This document shows, piece by piece, positions 42,602 to 51,481 of a stretch of 64,000 bases of DNA; the first letter of the stretch is position 1, and every line of letters starts with the position of its first letter. The stretch comes from Ruegeria sp. HKCCD8929 (GTDB lineage: Bacteria; Pseudomonadota; Alphaproteobacteria; Rhodobacterales; Rhodobacteraceae): contig NZ_WPZY01000017.1 in assembly GCF_013031405.1 (NCBI RefSeq), positions 1-64,000 of the forward strand. The letters are read 5' to 3'. The notes below the pieces were generated by a model that was not told where the DNA came from, did no database searches, and was given only the letters and a program-made list of their open reading frames with translations. Position numbers and translations under genes: made by a program.

Positions 42602-43309
42602 TCATCCTGAGACGTCGTAGAACCGTTTTGCGTGCAAAAAAGCCTGACGTTTCAACTCGGCCTGTTCGCGTGCCTCCTCGTCCTTGCCCCATTGCTCTTC
42701 CTGCCAAAGCTCGTCCAGACGCGAAATGCGCCAGATGGCGTCCGCTTCGCGCCAATTCATGGCAGCGGCGAAACCCAGGATCAGCGAGCCGGACAAGCTG
42801 ACAAGATCGTGAAACGCCGCCAGGTGAAAATCGCTCATGTCGTGAACCCGGGCTCTAAGCCGCTCGAGCGGGGCCACGGGTTGTGGCTGATGGACCACTC
42901 CTGACACTGGGAGCAGCCGCGCCTCCAGCGTTTCCGCCGCCCAATCCAGCGCCGGATTCCAGTGTTCGGCCTGCCGTTCGGTCAGCGCGGCGGGATGTTC
43001 GGCCCGGTAGCACAGCAAATCCGAATCGCCATAATCCGCCAGCAAGTCCGCCACCTCGCCATGCTGGTGGTGCACCTTGTCGATGGCGGCATTGGCCGAG
43101 CGGGTGTAGGGCATGGTGGCCGGGTCGACCACTTTGTCTTGCGTATCCCATTCCTGTGCCACCGCCTCGGCCATCACCCGGGTCGGCAGGATCAGCGCCG
43201 CCTTTGCCGGCGTCTTCACCCGGCGGCCATCCAGTTCGACGGTAAAGCCGTCCCCAGCCTCGACCACGGCGCTGTCTTTCCAGAAGCGTTTTGGTTTCCA
43301 GTCACTCAT
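42602..43309 (-). CDS. ATP12-family ATP synthase assembly chaperone
   Basis: A 235-residue ATP12-like protein. Signature parts are LDGRRVKTPAKAALILPT, VAQEWDTQDKVVDPATMPYT, ANAAIDKV and LLCYRAEHPAALTERQAEHW. In mitochondria Atp12 helps assemble the F1 alpha subunit; alphaproteobacteria retain a homologue. The start at 43309 (MSDWKPKRFWK) fits the family; the extension to 43354 lies in the preceding gene. It lies 4 bp after the HAD phosphatase gene and ends the minus-strand run that starts at htrA. The gap 42393-42601 shows nothing else clear. Confidence 0.92.
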   Translation of the reverse strand: MSDWKPKRFWKDSAVVEAGDGFTVELDGRRVKTPAKAALILPTRVMAEAVAQEWDTQDKVVDPATMPYTRSANAAIDKVHHQHGEVADLLADYGDSDLLCYRAEHPAALTERQAEHWNPALDWAAETLEARLLPVSGVVHQPQPVAPLERLRARVHDMSDFHLAAFHDLVSLSGSLILGFAAAMNWREADAIWRISRLDELWQEEQWGKDEEAREQAELKRQAFLHAKRFYDVSG

Positions 43310-43313
43310 ATTG

Positions 43314-43985
43314 TCAGGTCCAGATTTGCTCCAGCGCCGGTGGCAGCTGTTCAAACGTGTCGATCACATGCCTCGCCTGCGTCAGGGACGATGCGGCATG
43401 ATAGCCCCAGCTCACGCCAATTCCGGTCACACCGGCAGCAGCGGCCATTTCCATGTCGAAACTCGTGTCGCCGATCATCACTGTGGATGCGGCCTCCACG
43501 CAGGTCTCGGCGCGAGCGGTGTCGATCATCGAGGGGTGCGGTTTCGACGGGTGGTGGTCGGCCACCTGCCGGGTGATGAAAAAGCGCTCCAATCCGTGCG
43601 CCTCCAACAGGCCTTCAAGGCCACGCTGGGATTTTCCGGTCGCCACGCCCAGCAGGTTTTCGGGCACCGCATGTAACTTTTGTAGCATCCCCAGCGCACC
43701 GGGATAAAGCGGCGAATGCGCCGCGCCCTGGCTCAGGCGCTGGTCGTGATAGCCGGCCTTATAGGCCTCGACCAGTTGAAGCTGTGTCTGCACCGATTGC
43801 TCGGGCGCCAGCCGGGCCATGGCCTGCGGCAGCGAAAGCCCCACGATCGACAGGATCGCCGGGCGGTCCGGCACCTGCAGGGACAGCGCGTTAAAGGCCG
43901 TTGTCATCGCCGAGACGATGCTGCCCTGGCTGTCTACCAGAGTGCCGTCGACATCAAAGAGGATCAGGCGCAGCGGGGCGCTCAT
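43314..43985 (-). CDS. HAD-family phosphatase (Gph-like)
   Basis: A 223-residue HAD hydrolase. Motif I FDVDGTLVDSQ (nucleophile Asp near residue 10), motif II VATGKS, motif III Lys in HHPSKPHP, and motif IV MIGDTSFDMEMA are all in place, with a helical cap between. It resembles phosphoglycolate phosphatase and nucleotide phosphatases; the actual substrate cannot be fixed. It overlaps rluC by 4 bp. A longer frame extends upstream through rluC and is rejected as a shadow. Confidence 0.9.
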   Translation of the reverse strand: MSAPLRLILFDVDGTLVDSQGSIVSAMTTAFNALSLQVPDRPAILSIVGLSLPQAMARLAPEQSVQTQLQLVEAYKAGYHDQRLSQGAAHSPLYPGALGMLQKLHAVPENLLGVATGKSQRGLEGLLEAHGLERFFITRQVADHHPSKPHPSMIDTARAETCVEAASTVMIGDTSFDMEMAAAAGVTGIGVSWGYHAASSLTQARHVIDTFEQLPPALEQIWT

Positions 43986-45025
43986 TGCAACTCCTCGAAC
44001 GGATCGTCGGCGGCCAGATCCTCGGTCCAGCCAAAGGTGTTCCAGCTGTCTTTCATGTGATCGGGCAGCGGCGCGGTGATCGTGACCGGCTTGCGGGTCG
44101 CGGGATGTTCGAAGGACAGGCGCCGCGCGTGCAGGTGCAGTTTCTTGCTGATGATCCCACCCAGTTGCGCGCCCCAGCCATCGCCGAGGTTTTCCTGACC
44201 CGAGCCGCCATATTTGCCGTCGCCAATGATTGGATGCCCCATCCCGGCCATATGCGCACGCAACTGATGGGTGCGCCCGGTGACCGGCTCCATCGCCACC
44301 CACGAGGCCCGCCCGGCCACGCGGTAGAGCGTGGCGTAGAGCGTATGCGCACGTTTGGCGCCCGGCGTGTCGTCGACCTCGCTGGGGTGAATGGCGATCA
44401 TCTTTTCGCCTTCGCCGTGCTTGCCATGACCCGGCGCCTTGACCAGCCCGGTCTTGATCTCGCCCAGATACGGCGTCGGCACACCGGCGACCAGCGCCCA
44501 ATAGATCTTGCGTGTGTTGCGGTGGCGGAAGGCAGCGGTCAGGCCCTTGGCGGCCTCGCGCGTGCGGGCCATGACCAGAACGCCCGACGTGTCCTTGTCG
44601 AGCCGATGCACCAGCCTTGGGTTTTCGTCGTAGCCAAACCGCAGCGCCTCGGACAGGCTGTCCACATGGCGGCTCTGCCCGCTGCCGCCCTGCACCGGCA
44701 GGCCCGACGGTTTGTTCAGCGCCAGCACGTGATCATCACGGTAGATCACACAAGACTGGATCATCTTCGCGTCCGCCTCCGAGACGCGCGGTTTCGGATC
44801 GGCAGGTTTGTGGTCGGCATCCGGCAAGGGTGGCACGCGCACCGTCTGCCCGGGCTCCAGCCGGGTCGAGGCCTTGACGCGGCCGCCATCCACACGCAGT
44901 TCGCCCTTGCGGCACATCTTCTCGATCCGGCCCTGGCCGACATGCGGGAACATCCGGCGCAGCCAGCGGTCCAGGCGCTGATCGCCATCATCGGCGCCCA
45001 CGGTGATCATCTGCACACCGCTCAT
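43982..45025 (-). CDS. rluC: RluC-family 23S rRNA pseudouridine synthase
   Basis: A 347-residue pseudouridine synthase. An N-terminal S4 RNA-binding domain (QRLDRWLRRMFPHVGQGRIE) leads to the catalytic domain with RLVHRLDKDTSGVLV, where Asp is the nucleophile, then GRTHQLRAHMAGMGHPIIGD. In E. coli RluC modifies three uridines in 23S rRNA; close paralogue RluD cannot be fully excluded. The start at 45025 overlaps the crcB stop by 4 bp, and the stop overlaps the HAD phosphatase gene by 4 bp. Confidence 0.9.
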   Translation of the reverse strand: MSGVQMITVGADDGDQRLDRWLRRMFPHVGQGRIEKMCRKGELRVDGGRVKASTRLEPGQTVRVPPLPDADHKPADPKPRVSEADAKMIQSCVIYRDDHVLALNKPSGLPVQGGSGQSRHVDSLSEALRFGYDENPRLVHRLDKDTSGVLVMARTREAAKGLTAAFRHRNTRKIYWALVAGVPTPYLGEIKTGLVKAPGHGKHGEGEKMIAIHPSEVDDTPGAKRAHTLYATLYRVAGRASWVAMEPVTGRTHQLRAHMAGMGHPIIGDGKYGGSGQENLGDGWGAQLGGIISKKLHLHARRLSFEHPATRKPVTITAPLPDHMKDSWNTFGWTEDLAADDPFEELQ

Positions 45026-45402
45026 GCCCACACGCTCCGCGCCAGGTAAACACCCAGGACAAGCGCCGCCAGAGACAGGCCAACAGACAGCGCGACATAG
45101 AGCACCGCGTGCCCCACCGCGCCGCGTTCGTAGAGGGTTACCGCCTCCAGCGAAAACGCCGAGAAGGTTGTGAAACCACCCATCACTCCGGTCATGACGA
45201 AGGGGGACAGATGGTGCAGGCCCCGATGGACTGCGGCCACGACAAAGACACCCATCAGGAAGGACCCGATGACATTGACCAATATGATCGCCACCGGAAA
45301 CTCCTGCGGGCCGAACGCCCGCAAGACGCCCAAGCCGGTTAGAAACCGGAGCGCCGCCCCGATCGCGCCGCCAAGCGCCACATGTAGAACCGAAGAAAAC
45401 AT
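45022..45402 (-). CDS. crcB: Fluoride ion channel CrcB/Fluc
   Basis: A 126-residue four-helix membrane protein of the fluoride exporter family. It shows GGAIGAALRFLTG near the N-terminus and the pore motifs NVIGSFLMGVF and GVMGGFTTFSAFSLEAVTL. Fluc dimers let fluoride leave the cell. No fluoride riboswitch motif was noted in the 53-bp gap ahead of it, so it may be expressed with its operon. It overlaps rluC by 4 bp. Confidence 0.94.
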   Translation of the reverse strand: MFSSVLHVALGGAIGAALRFLTGLGVLRAFGPQEFPVAIILVNVIGSFLMGVFVVAAVHRGLHHLSPFVMTGVMGGFTTFSAFSLEAVTLYERGAVGHAVLYVALSVGLSLAALVLGVYLARSVWA

Positions 45403-45455
45403 GGGCGGTCTCTCGCGCGGGCGGGCGGCGATGTCAAGTTATGCGCGGCGTGAGG

Positions 45456-46262
45456 TCAGATATTGCTGAAATCCCCGTGCCGGCCCACCCCATCGCGAAA
45501 CCGCCCGGCGCCAGCGGTGCCCTCTTTGCGGATCGCCTCAAGCCCGTTGGCCCATTCGAGCTTCAGCGCCTCGCGCACTGGCATCCCCCGGGTTTCGATG
45601 ATCGAGCGGCGGTCGGCCCGAACCGCCTCTTGCGGGAAACGCGCGATCTCATGCGCCATGGCCTCGGCAGCGGCGCGCGCCTCGCCATGCGGCACCACTT
45701 TTTCCGCAAGACCGATAGCATGGCATTCCCCGGCCCCGACCTTTCGCCCGGTCAGCGCGATCTCCAGCGCCTTGCCCTGCCCAACCAGCCGGGGCAGCCG
45801 CACCGAGCCGCCATCCATCAGCGTGATCCCCCAGCGCCGGCAATAGACGCCCTGATAGGCGGTTTCGGCCATCACCCGGATGTCGCACCACAGCGCCAGC
45901 TCCATGCCCCCGGCGACCGCCGCCCCCTCGACGGCACCGATCACCGGTTTCGACAACTCCATCCGCGTCGGACCCAGCGCCCCGGGCCCCACTGGCGCCG
46001 AGCCAACGGGAAATGAGTGAGCCTCGAAATAAGCCTGACGCTTTGCCGGATCAGACAGCGACGCCGCCAGTTTCAGATCCCAGCCCGCGCAGAAATTGCC
46101 GCCCTTGCCCCAGAGAACGGCCACTTTAGCCGGGCCGTCCTCGAAGGCCTGGAAGGCCTCCACCAGCGCATGGGCGTGCTCGGTATCGACGGCGTTCCGA
46201 GCCTCGGGGCGGTCGTGGATGATGGTCCAGACATCGCCGGTCTTGTCGATTGTCACGGTCAT
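45456..46262 (-). CDS. Crotonase-fold enoyl-CoA hydratase/isomerase
   Basis: A 268-residue crotonase-family protein. It contains the CoA-binding and oxyanion-hole regions NFCAGWDLKLAAS and IGAVEGAAVAGGMELALWCD, and WGITLMDGGSVRLPRLVGQG. Typical reactions are hydration, isomerisation or hydrolysis of acyl-CoA; the normally Glu-bearing catalytic positions are not conclusive here. The start at 46262 has GGGAGG about 6 bp upstream; an upstream extension to 46322 is unsupported. It lies between rarA and crcB on the same strand, with no other fatty-acid genes adjacent. Confidence 0.88.
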   Translation of the reverse strand: MTVTIDKTGDVWTIIHDRPEARNAVDTEHAHALVEAFQAFEDGPAKVAVLWGKGGNFCAGWDLKLAASLSDPAKRQAYFEAHSFPVGSAPVGPGALGPTRMELSKPVIGAVEGAAVAGGMELALWCDIRVMAETAYQGVYCRRWGITLMDGGSVRLPRLVGQGKALEIALTGRKVGAGECHAIGLAEKVVPHGEARAAAEAMAHEIARFPQEAVRADRRSIIETRGMPVREALKLEWANGLEAIRKEGTAGAGRFRDGVGRHGDFSNI

Positions 46263-46358
46263 GAAGGCCTCCCTCTGCCAAACACATGACCCGAGGGAAG
46301 CCGGTTTAGCGCGCCGCGTCATGTCCGACGCGGCGGCACCGGCGAAACTGACCCTGCG

Positions 46359-47672
46359 TTACTGGGAGTTCCGCTGCTCCCGCAGCTTGGCAAAGTAATC
46401 CAGCCGCTTTTTCAACTCGCGCTCAAAGCCGCGCTCGACGGGCTGGTACAGCACGGGCCGCTTCATGCCCTCGGGGAAGTAGTCTTGGCCGGAAAACCCG
46501 TCCTCGGCATCGTGGTCATAGGCATAGCCCGCCCCGTAGCCCTGATCCTTCATCAGCGAGGTCGGGGCGTTCAGGATGTGTTTTGGCGGCGGCTCGCTGC
46601 CCGATTGCCTGGCGAGTTTCATTGCCGCCTTGTAGCCGACATACGCGCCGTTCGATTTCGGCGCGAGCGCCAGATAGACCACCGCCTGCGCCAGCGCTAG
46701 CTCACCCTCGGGACTGCCCAGCCGCTCATAAGTCTCCCAGGCATGCAGGCACAGCGATTGCGCCTGAGGGTCGGCCAATCCGATATCCTCGACCGCCATC
46801 CGCGTGATCCGGCGCGCCAGATATCGCGGGTCCTCGCCCCCGGTCAGCATCCGCGCGAACCAGTAGAGTGCGGCGTCCGGATCGGAGCCGCGCACCGATT
46901 TGTGCAGCGCCGAGATCAGGTTGTAATGCTCGTCCCCAGACTTGTCGTATTTGGCCGCCCGCCGCATGAGCCGGGCAGACAGGCCCCCGGTGTCCAGCGG
47001 CGCGTCGACATTCCAGGCCGTAACCTGCTCGATCAGATTGAGCAGTGCCCGCCCGTCGCCATCGGCCATCTCCTGCAGCGCGTCCCGCGCGGCGGGGGTC
47101 AGCGGCAGCTTGCGGTCTAGCTCCTTCTCGGCGCGTTGGGTCAGGCGTTCCAGATCAGCCAGACTCAGCCGCTCCAGCACCAGCACCTGCGCGCGGCTCA
47201 AAACAGCGGCGTTCAGCTCGAACGAGGGGTTCTCGGTTGTCGCCCCCACCAGCAGGATAGTGCCGTCCTCCATATGCGGCAGGAACCCGTCCTGCTGCGC
47301 CTTGTTGAAACGGTGAACCTCATCCACGAACAGCAGCGTCCCCTGCCCGTTCTGGCGGCGGATCTTGGCGGCCTCGAACACCTTTTTCAGATACTGAACG
47401 CCGGTAAAGATGGCGCTGATCTGGACGAAATGCAGGTCCGTCTCCTGCGCCAGCAGCCGGGCGATGGTGGTCTTGCCCACCCCGGGCGGGCCCCAGAAGA
47501 TCAGGCTCGACAAGCTGCCCGAGGCCAGCATCACACCCAGGGGCGCGTCGGGGCCCAGCACCTGCTCCTGTCCGATCACCTCGCTCAGCGTCTGTGGGCG
47601 CAGGCGGTCGGCCAGCGGGCGGTGCGGTTCTGCAACCGGTTCCTTGGTGCCGCTGTCGAACAGGTCGGCCAT
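46359..47672 (-). CDS. rarA: Replication-associated recombination protein RarA
   Basis: A 437-residue AAA+ ATPase of the RarA/MgsA family. Features: LRPQTLSEVIGQEQVLG, Walker A WGPPGVGKTTIARLLA, Walker B LFVDEVHRFNKAQQD, sensor I GATTENPSFELN, and the C-terminal tetramer region ALYWFARMLTGGEDPRYLAR. RarA acts at stalled replication forks with SSB. It begins 3 bp after the htrA stop, so the two are co-transcribed. Length is typical of the family. Confidence 0.96.
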   Translation of the reverse strand: MADLFDSGTKEPVAEPHRPLADRLRPQTLSEVIGQEQVLGPDAPLGVMLASGSLSSLIFWGPPGVGKTTIARLLAQETDLHFVQISAIFTGVQYLKKVFEAAKIRRQNGQGTLLFVDEVHRFNKAQQDGFLPHMEDGTILLVGATTENPSFELNAAVLSRAQVLVLERLSLADLERLTQRAEKELDRKLPLTPAARDALQEMADGDGRALLNLIEQVTAWNVDAPLDTGGLSARLMRRAAKYDKSGDEHYNLISALHKSVRGSDPDAALYWFARMLTGGEDPRYLARRITRMAVEDIGLADPQAQSLCLHAWETYERLGSPEGELALAQAVVYLALAPKSNGAYVGYKAAMKLARQSGSEPPPKHILNAPTSLMKDQGYGAGYAYDHDAEDGFSGQDYFPEGMKRPVLYQPVERGFERELKKRLDYFAKLREQRNSQ

Positions 47673-47675
47673 GGC

Positions 47676-49061
47676 TCAGACCCGGAACCGCAGGGACACC
47701 CATTGTCCCCTGCGCTGAAGGTCGATCCGCACCCGGCGACCCGTCTCAGACAGCGCCCTGCGCAGATCGGCGGGGTGCGCGATCTCGACCCCGTTCACAC
47801 GGCCCAGAACATCGCCCGGTTTCAGCCCGGCCCGCGCACCATAGTGCCCCGGGTTCAGCACAACCACGCCGGTTGACGAGACCGGCAGCCGCAGCCGCGC
47901 GATCACCGCCGGATTGGCCCGCGCGACGGTCAGGCCGGGCAGCGCCGTGCGGTCGCCCATCACAGTTTCCTCCGCAGGAGGATCGTCCGGGGCCTCGATC
48001 ATTGCCACTTCGATCTGTTCACGTTCTCCGCCCCGCAGGCGGGTCATGGTCGAGATGCCTCCGATCCCGGTGATCGACATGCGGAACTTCATCTCGGCGG
48101 GCGAATTCACTTCGACCGCATCGACATGGGTGACCACATCGCCCACGCGAAACCCGGCCTTGCCGATGGGACTGCGGGGATGCAGGTCCGAGATCACCAC
48201 ACCTTGCGGCAGGTCCAGCCCCAGCGAGTCGGCGATATCGGCGGTCATCGGTTGCCCGGAAACACCAGCCCAGGGCCGCACGAAATAGCTGTTGCCGTCG
48301 CGCGCCTGTCGCAGGAATTCGGCCACAAGATTGGCCGGGATGGCAAAGCCGATCCCGTTCGACCCGCCTGAGCGGCTGAGGATCGAAGTGTTGATACCGA
48401 TCAGATCGCCGTTGACGTCAATCAGCGCACCGCCCGAGTTGCCCGGGTTGATCGGCGCGTCGGTCTGGATGAAATAGCCGCGCGCATTGCCGGTGGCCGT
48501 GCCCGAGCGGGCCAGCCCCGAGACGATGCCGCTGCTGACCGTTTGCCCCACTCCGAACGGGTTGCCGATGGCGAGCGTCAGTTCTCCCACCTCGACCTGA
48601 TCCGAGTTGCGCAGGTTGAGATAGGGCAGGCCCTGGACATCCTCGATGCGCAGAATGGCAATGTCGTTTTCCTCGTCAGCCAGCACCACTTCCGCGGTCA
48701 GTTCGCGCCGGTCGGTGGTGACCACCCGGATCTCGGAGGCCATGCCGACGACATGGTAGTTCGACACGACATAGCCGTCCTCGGACAGGATCACGCCCGA
48801 ACCGAGTGAGTTCTGTACCCGCGGCCGGGGCGCGCCCAGCGCATCGCCGAAGAACTCCTGAAAGAACGGGTCGGAAAACAGCGGATTGACACGGCCCTGA
48901 CGGATGATCTTGGCGTAGATATTGACCACGGCGGGTGAGGCCTGTTTGACCACCGGGGCGAAGCCGAGTGAGATTTCGGCCTGCGACTGCGGCACGCGGG
49001 TGTCGGCGGCGGCAAGTGAGGCCGTGATGAGCGAAATGGCAATGACTGTTGCGCGAAGCAT
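47676..49061 (-). CDS. Periplasmic serine protease HtrA/DegP family
   Basis: A 461-residue protease-chaperone. A signal peptide (residues 1-19) precedes a trypsin-like domain with His103 (SNYHVVG), Asp133 (EENDIAIL) and Ser209 (PGNSGGAL). Two PDZ domains follow (about 250-350 and 380-455, with GVVISDLHPRSPIGKAGFRV and GVVVLNPGHYGARAGL). It should degrade or refold damaged envelope proteins. It lies in front of rarA. Its leader/promoter region contains the array of four palindromes at 49157-49250, about 95 bp upstream of the start. Confidence 0.94.
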   Translation of the reverse strand: MLRATVIAISLITASLAAADTRVPQSQAEISLGFAPVVKQASPAVVNIYAKIIRQGRVNPLFSDPFFQEFFGDALGAPRPRVQNSLGSGVILSEDGYVVSNYHVVGMASEIRVVTTDRRELTAEVVLADEENDIAILRIEDVQGLPYLNLRNSDQVEVGELTLAIGNPFGVGQTVSSGIVSGLARSGTATGNARGYFIQTDAPINPGNSGGALIDVNGDLIGINTSILSRSGGSNGIGFAIPANLVAEFLRQARDGNSYFVRPWAGVSGQPMTADIADSLGLDLPQGVVISDLHPRSPIGKAGFRVGDVVTHVDAVEVNSPAEMKFRMSITGIGGISTMTRLRGGEREQIEVAMIEAPDDPPAEETVMGDRTALPGLTVARANPAVIARLRLPVSSTGVVVLNPGHYGARAGLKPGDVLGRVNGVEIAHPADLRRALSETGRRVRIDLQRRGQWVSLRFRV

Positions 49062-49156
49062 CGTTTGTCCCGTGCATTCTGAACTGTTTGGGATATGCGG
49101 CGCGGCGGTCCGGTTTGCAAGCTTGGTGTCGGATGGGTTTGGTTAATACCGGACTC

Positions 49157-49250
49157 AAAAGGCCGTTCGAACGGCCTTTTCAACGCGATTTGCAAATCGC
49201 GTGACAAGCGCCTTCAAAGGCGCTTTTGCAAGGCGTTTCGAAAGGCCTTG
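49157..49250. repeat. Array of four regularly spaced palindromes
   Basis: Four dyads in a row: P1 49157-49180 (perfect, half AAAAGGCCGTTC), P2 49183-49202 (perfect, half ACGCGATTTG), P3 49206-49225 (half AAGCGCCTT, two-base centre), and P4 49229-49250 (half CAAGGCGTTTC, one mismatched pair). Centre-to-centre distances are 24, 23 and 24 bp. The sequences differ but the dyad form is kept. The array lies between the ribosomal-operon terminator and htrA. Confidence 0.85.
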
Positions 49251-49303
49251 GTGCGATCTCCGAGCTTTGTTCCGGGCCAGGATGATCCGCCTGCCACTCA
49301 ACG

Positions 49304-49337
49304 AAAAACCCCCGCTCGGAACCGAGCGGGGGTTTTT
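49304..49337. terminator. Strong bidirectional terminator after rplQ
   Basis: AAAAACCCCCGCTCGG and CCGAGCGGGGGTTTTT form a perfect 16-bp stem with a two-base loop, with T-runs on both strands. It lies 25 bp past the rplQ stop and closes the ribosomal protein/rpoA transcript. Confidence 0.92.
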
Positions 49338-49361
49338 TTCCGGCCCGGATGGGCGGCATGA

Positions 49362-49781
49362 TTATTCGTCTGCAGCTTCTTCAGCGGCAATGCGGGCCTT
49401 GTCGGCGGCACCTTTGGCGTCGACATCGCGGTCGACGAATTCGATGATCGCCATCGGGGCCATGTCACCATAGCGGAAGCCGGCCTTCAGGATGCGGACA
49501 TAACCGCCCTGACGCTCGGCGTAGCGGGGGCCCAGAACGTCGAACAGCTTGGCGACGTCCTTGTCTTCTTTCAGCTGTGCTGCGGCCTGACGGCGGGCGT
49601 GCAGGTCGCCTCGCTTGCCGAGCGTGATCAGTTTTTCAACGACCGGGCGCAGTTCCTTTGCCTTGGGCAGGGTCGTCTTGATTTGCTCATGCTCGATGAG
49701 CGAGCCAGCCATGTTCGCAAACAGAGCCTTGCGGTGCTCATGGGTACGGTTCAGGCGGCGGTAACCACTTTTATGGCGCAT
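49362..49781 (-). CDS. rplQ: 50S ribosomal protein L17
   Basis: A 139-residue L17, recognised from [20 protein letters not shown], then [20 protein letters not shown] and [16 protein letters not shown]. It binds 23S rRNA in the large subunit. The acidic Ala/Glu-rich tail after residue 118 is longer than in E. coli and common in alphaproteobacteria. It is the last gene of the cluster, 163 bp after rpoA; that gap contains a palindromic repeat, and a strong terminator follows. Confidence 0.97.
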   Translation of the reverse strand: MRHKSGYRRLNRTHEHRKALFANMAGSLIEHEQIKTTLPKAKELRPVVEKLITLGKRGDLHARRQAAAQLKEDKDVAKLFDVLGPRYAERQGGYVRILKAGFRYGDMAPMAIIEFVDRDVDAKGAADKARIAAEEAADE

Positions 49782-49917
49782 TTTTTAGTTCCTTTTTTCA
49801 CGTTTTGCTTTGTCCGACCGGCGATGCGTGTCACCGGCTCTCCTTGGGGCGGGATTGCCCATTTCTTCCATTCTGTACGCCCCGCACGGGGCGGAGCGTC
49901 CGTTTTGTACAGGCCGT

Positions 49918-49939
49918 AGGATGGGGTTTCACCCCATCC
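49918..49939. repeat. Dispersed palindromic repeat, copy B
   Basis: AGGATGGGGT-TTC-ACCCCATCC, preceded by GT, is almost identical to copy A at 37835. It sits in the gap between rpoA and rplQ, immediately after the rpoA stop on the transcribed strand side. A further GC dyad (GCCCCGCACGGGGC) lies about 35 bp away at 49879. Confidence 0.75.
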
Positions 49940-49944
49940 CTGCC

Positions 49945-50961
49945 TCAAAAGGCGTCTTCGAATTTCTTCGCCAGATCCTCGATGTTGTCGGGCGGCCAGT
50001 CCTCGACATCCATGCCAAGGTGCAGGCCCATGCCGGACAGCACTTCCTTGATCTCGTTCAGCGACTTGCGGCCGAAGTTCGGGGTGCGCAGCATCTCGGC
50101 TTCGGTCTTCTGGATCAGGTCGCCGATATAGACGATGTTGTCGTTCTTCAGGCAGTTTGCCGAACGCACCGACAGTTCCAGCTCGTCCACTTTCTTGAGC
50201 AGCAGCGGGTTGAACTCGAGACCATCGTCCTCGTCCTGGCGGCCGGCGGCTTCGGGCTCGTCGAAGTTGACGAAGATCGACAGCTGATCCTGCAGAATAC
50301 GGGCGGCAAAGGCCAGGGCATCGTCAGGGGTGATCGAACCGTCGGTTTCGATTTTCAGGGTCAGCTTGTCATAGTCCAGAACCTGACCTTCGCGGGTCGG
50401 CTGAACGTCATAGGCGACCTTTTTGACCGGCGAGTAGATCGCGTCGATCGGGATCAGACCGATGGGAGCGTCCTCGGGCTTGTTCTTTTCAGCCGAGACG
50501 TAACCCTTGCCTGTGTTGACGGTCAGTTCCATGAACAGGTCGGCGCCATCGTCCAGGTGGCAGATGACGTGGTCGCGGTTCAGAACCTCGATACCGGCGC
50601 TTTCGCTGATGTCGCCTGCGGTGACAACTGCCGGACCCTTGGCATTGATCGACAGGCGCTTGGGGCCTTCGACTTCCATGCGCAGGGATACACCCTTGAG
50701 GTTCAGGATGATGTCGGTGACGTCTTCACGCACGCCCGCAACCGAGCTGAACTCGTGCAGCACGTTGTCGATCTGGACGCTGGTGATGGCCGCGCCCTGC
50801 AGCGAGCTCATCAGCACGCGGCGCAGCGCGTTGCCCATGGTCAGGCCAAAGCCGCGTTCCAGCGGTTCCGCGACGAGGGTTGCCTGACGTGCGGGATCGT
50901 TGCCCGGCTTGCCGTCAAGCTGGGTCGGTTTGATCAATTCTGCCCAATTCTTGTGGATCAT
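49945..50961 (-). CDS. rpoA: RNA polymerase alpha subunit
   Basis: A 338-residue alpha subunit. The N-terminal assembly domain has [20 protein letters not shown], and the C-terminal domain that contacts DNA and activators has [20 protein letters not shown] and [14 protein letters not shown]. The ATG at 50961 follows GGAGGGATTAC; the frame extends to 51000 without support. It lies between rpsK and rplQ as usual, with a hairpin in the gap before it. Confidence 0.97.
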   Translation of the reverse strand: MIHKNWAELIKPTQLDGKPGNDPARQATLVAEPLERGFGLTMGNALRRVLMSSLQGAAITSVQIDNVLHEFSSVAGVREDVTDIILNLKGVSLRMEVEGPKRLSINAKGPAVVTAGDISESAGIEVLNRDHVICHLDDGADLFMELTVNTGKGYVSAEKNKPEDAPIGLIPIDAIYSPVKKVAYDVQPTREGQVLDYDKLTLKIETDGSITPDDALAFAARILQDQLSIFVNFDEPEAAGRQDEDDGLEFNPLLLKKVDELELSVRSANCLKNDNIVYIGDLIQKTEAEMLRTPNFGRKSLNEIKEVLSGMGLHLGMDVEDWPPDNIEDLAKKFEDAF

Positions 50962-51034
50962 GTAATCCCTCCATTCCTGCCTGCGCCCCATGACCAACAA
51001 GGTGCAGACGCCCGAGGTTTCAAAACGGCGAACC

Positions 51035-51058
51035 GGGGCCGTGCGAAAACACGGCCCC
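51035..51058 (-). other. Intercistronic hairpin between rpsK and rpoA
   Basis: GGGGCCGTG-n6-CACGGCCCC is a perfect 9-bp stem about 20 bp after the rpsK stop, without a T-run. It is more likely an RNA processing or stability element than a full terminator. Confidence 0.65.
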
Positions 51059-51077
51059 AGCCTGGTAATTCTGTCGC

Positions 51078-51467
51078 TTAGACGCGGCGGCGCTTCGGCG
51101 GGCGGCAGCCGTTGTGGGCAATCGGGGTCACGTCACGGATCGACGTGATGTTGAAGCCCACGGCAGCCAGCGCGCGCAGTGCCGATTCACGGCCCGAACC
51201 GGGGCCCTGAACTTCGACTTCCAGCGTCTTGACGCCATGTTCCTGCGCCTTCTTGCCTGCGTCTTCGGCAGCCATCTGAGCGGCGTAGGGGGTCGATTTC
51301 CGCGACCCCTTGAAGCCCATGGTGCCGGCGGACGACCACGAAATGGCGTTGCCCTGCACATCCGAGATCAGGATCTTGGTGTTGTTGAAGGTCGAATTCA
51401 CATGGGCGACGCCCGATGCGATGTTCTTACGCTCTTTGCGCTTTACGCGTGTCTTGTCACGTGCCAT
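51078..51467 (-). CDS. rpsK: 30S ribosomal protein S11
   Basis: A 129-residue S11, identified by [20 protein letters not shown], the [20 protein letters not shown] stretch and the C-terminal [18 protein letters not shown]. It forms part of the platform of the small subunit near the mRNA exit. It lies 14 bp after rpsM; rpsD does not follow, as is usual in alphaproteobacteria. Confidence 0.97.
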   Translation of the reverse strand: MARDKTRVKRKERKNIASGVAHVNSTFNNTKILISDVQGNAISWSSAGTMGFKGSRKSTPYAAQMAAEDAGKKAQEHGVKTLEVEVQGPGSGRESALRALAAVGFNITSIRDVTPIAHNGCRPPKRRRV

Positions 51468-51481
51468 CGGTCAGACCCTCC

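Noticed and set aside
45403..45455. Fluoride riboswitch ahead of crcB
   Set aside because: The gap is only 53 bp and no conserved crcB-motif features could be made out.
49157..49250. Reading the palindrome array as a CRISPR or as one large terminator
   Set aside because: The units differ in sequence, have no spacers of CRISPR size, and a separate strong terminator is already present at 49304-49337.
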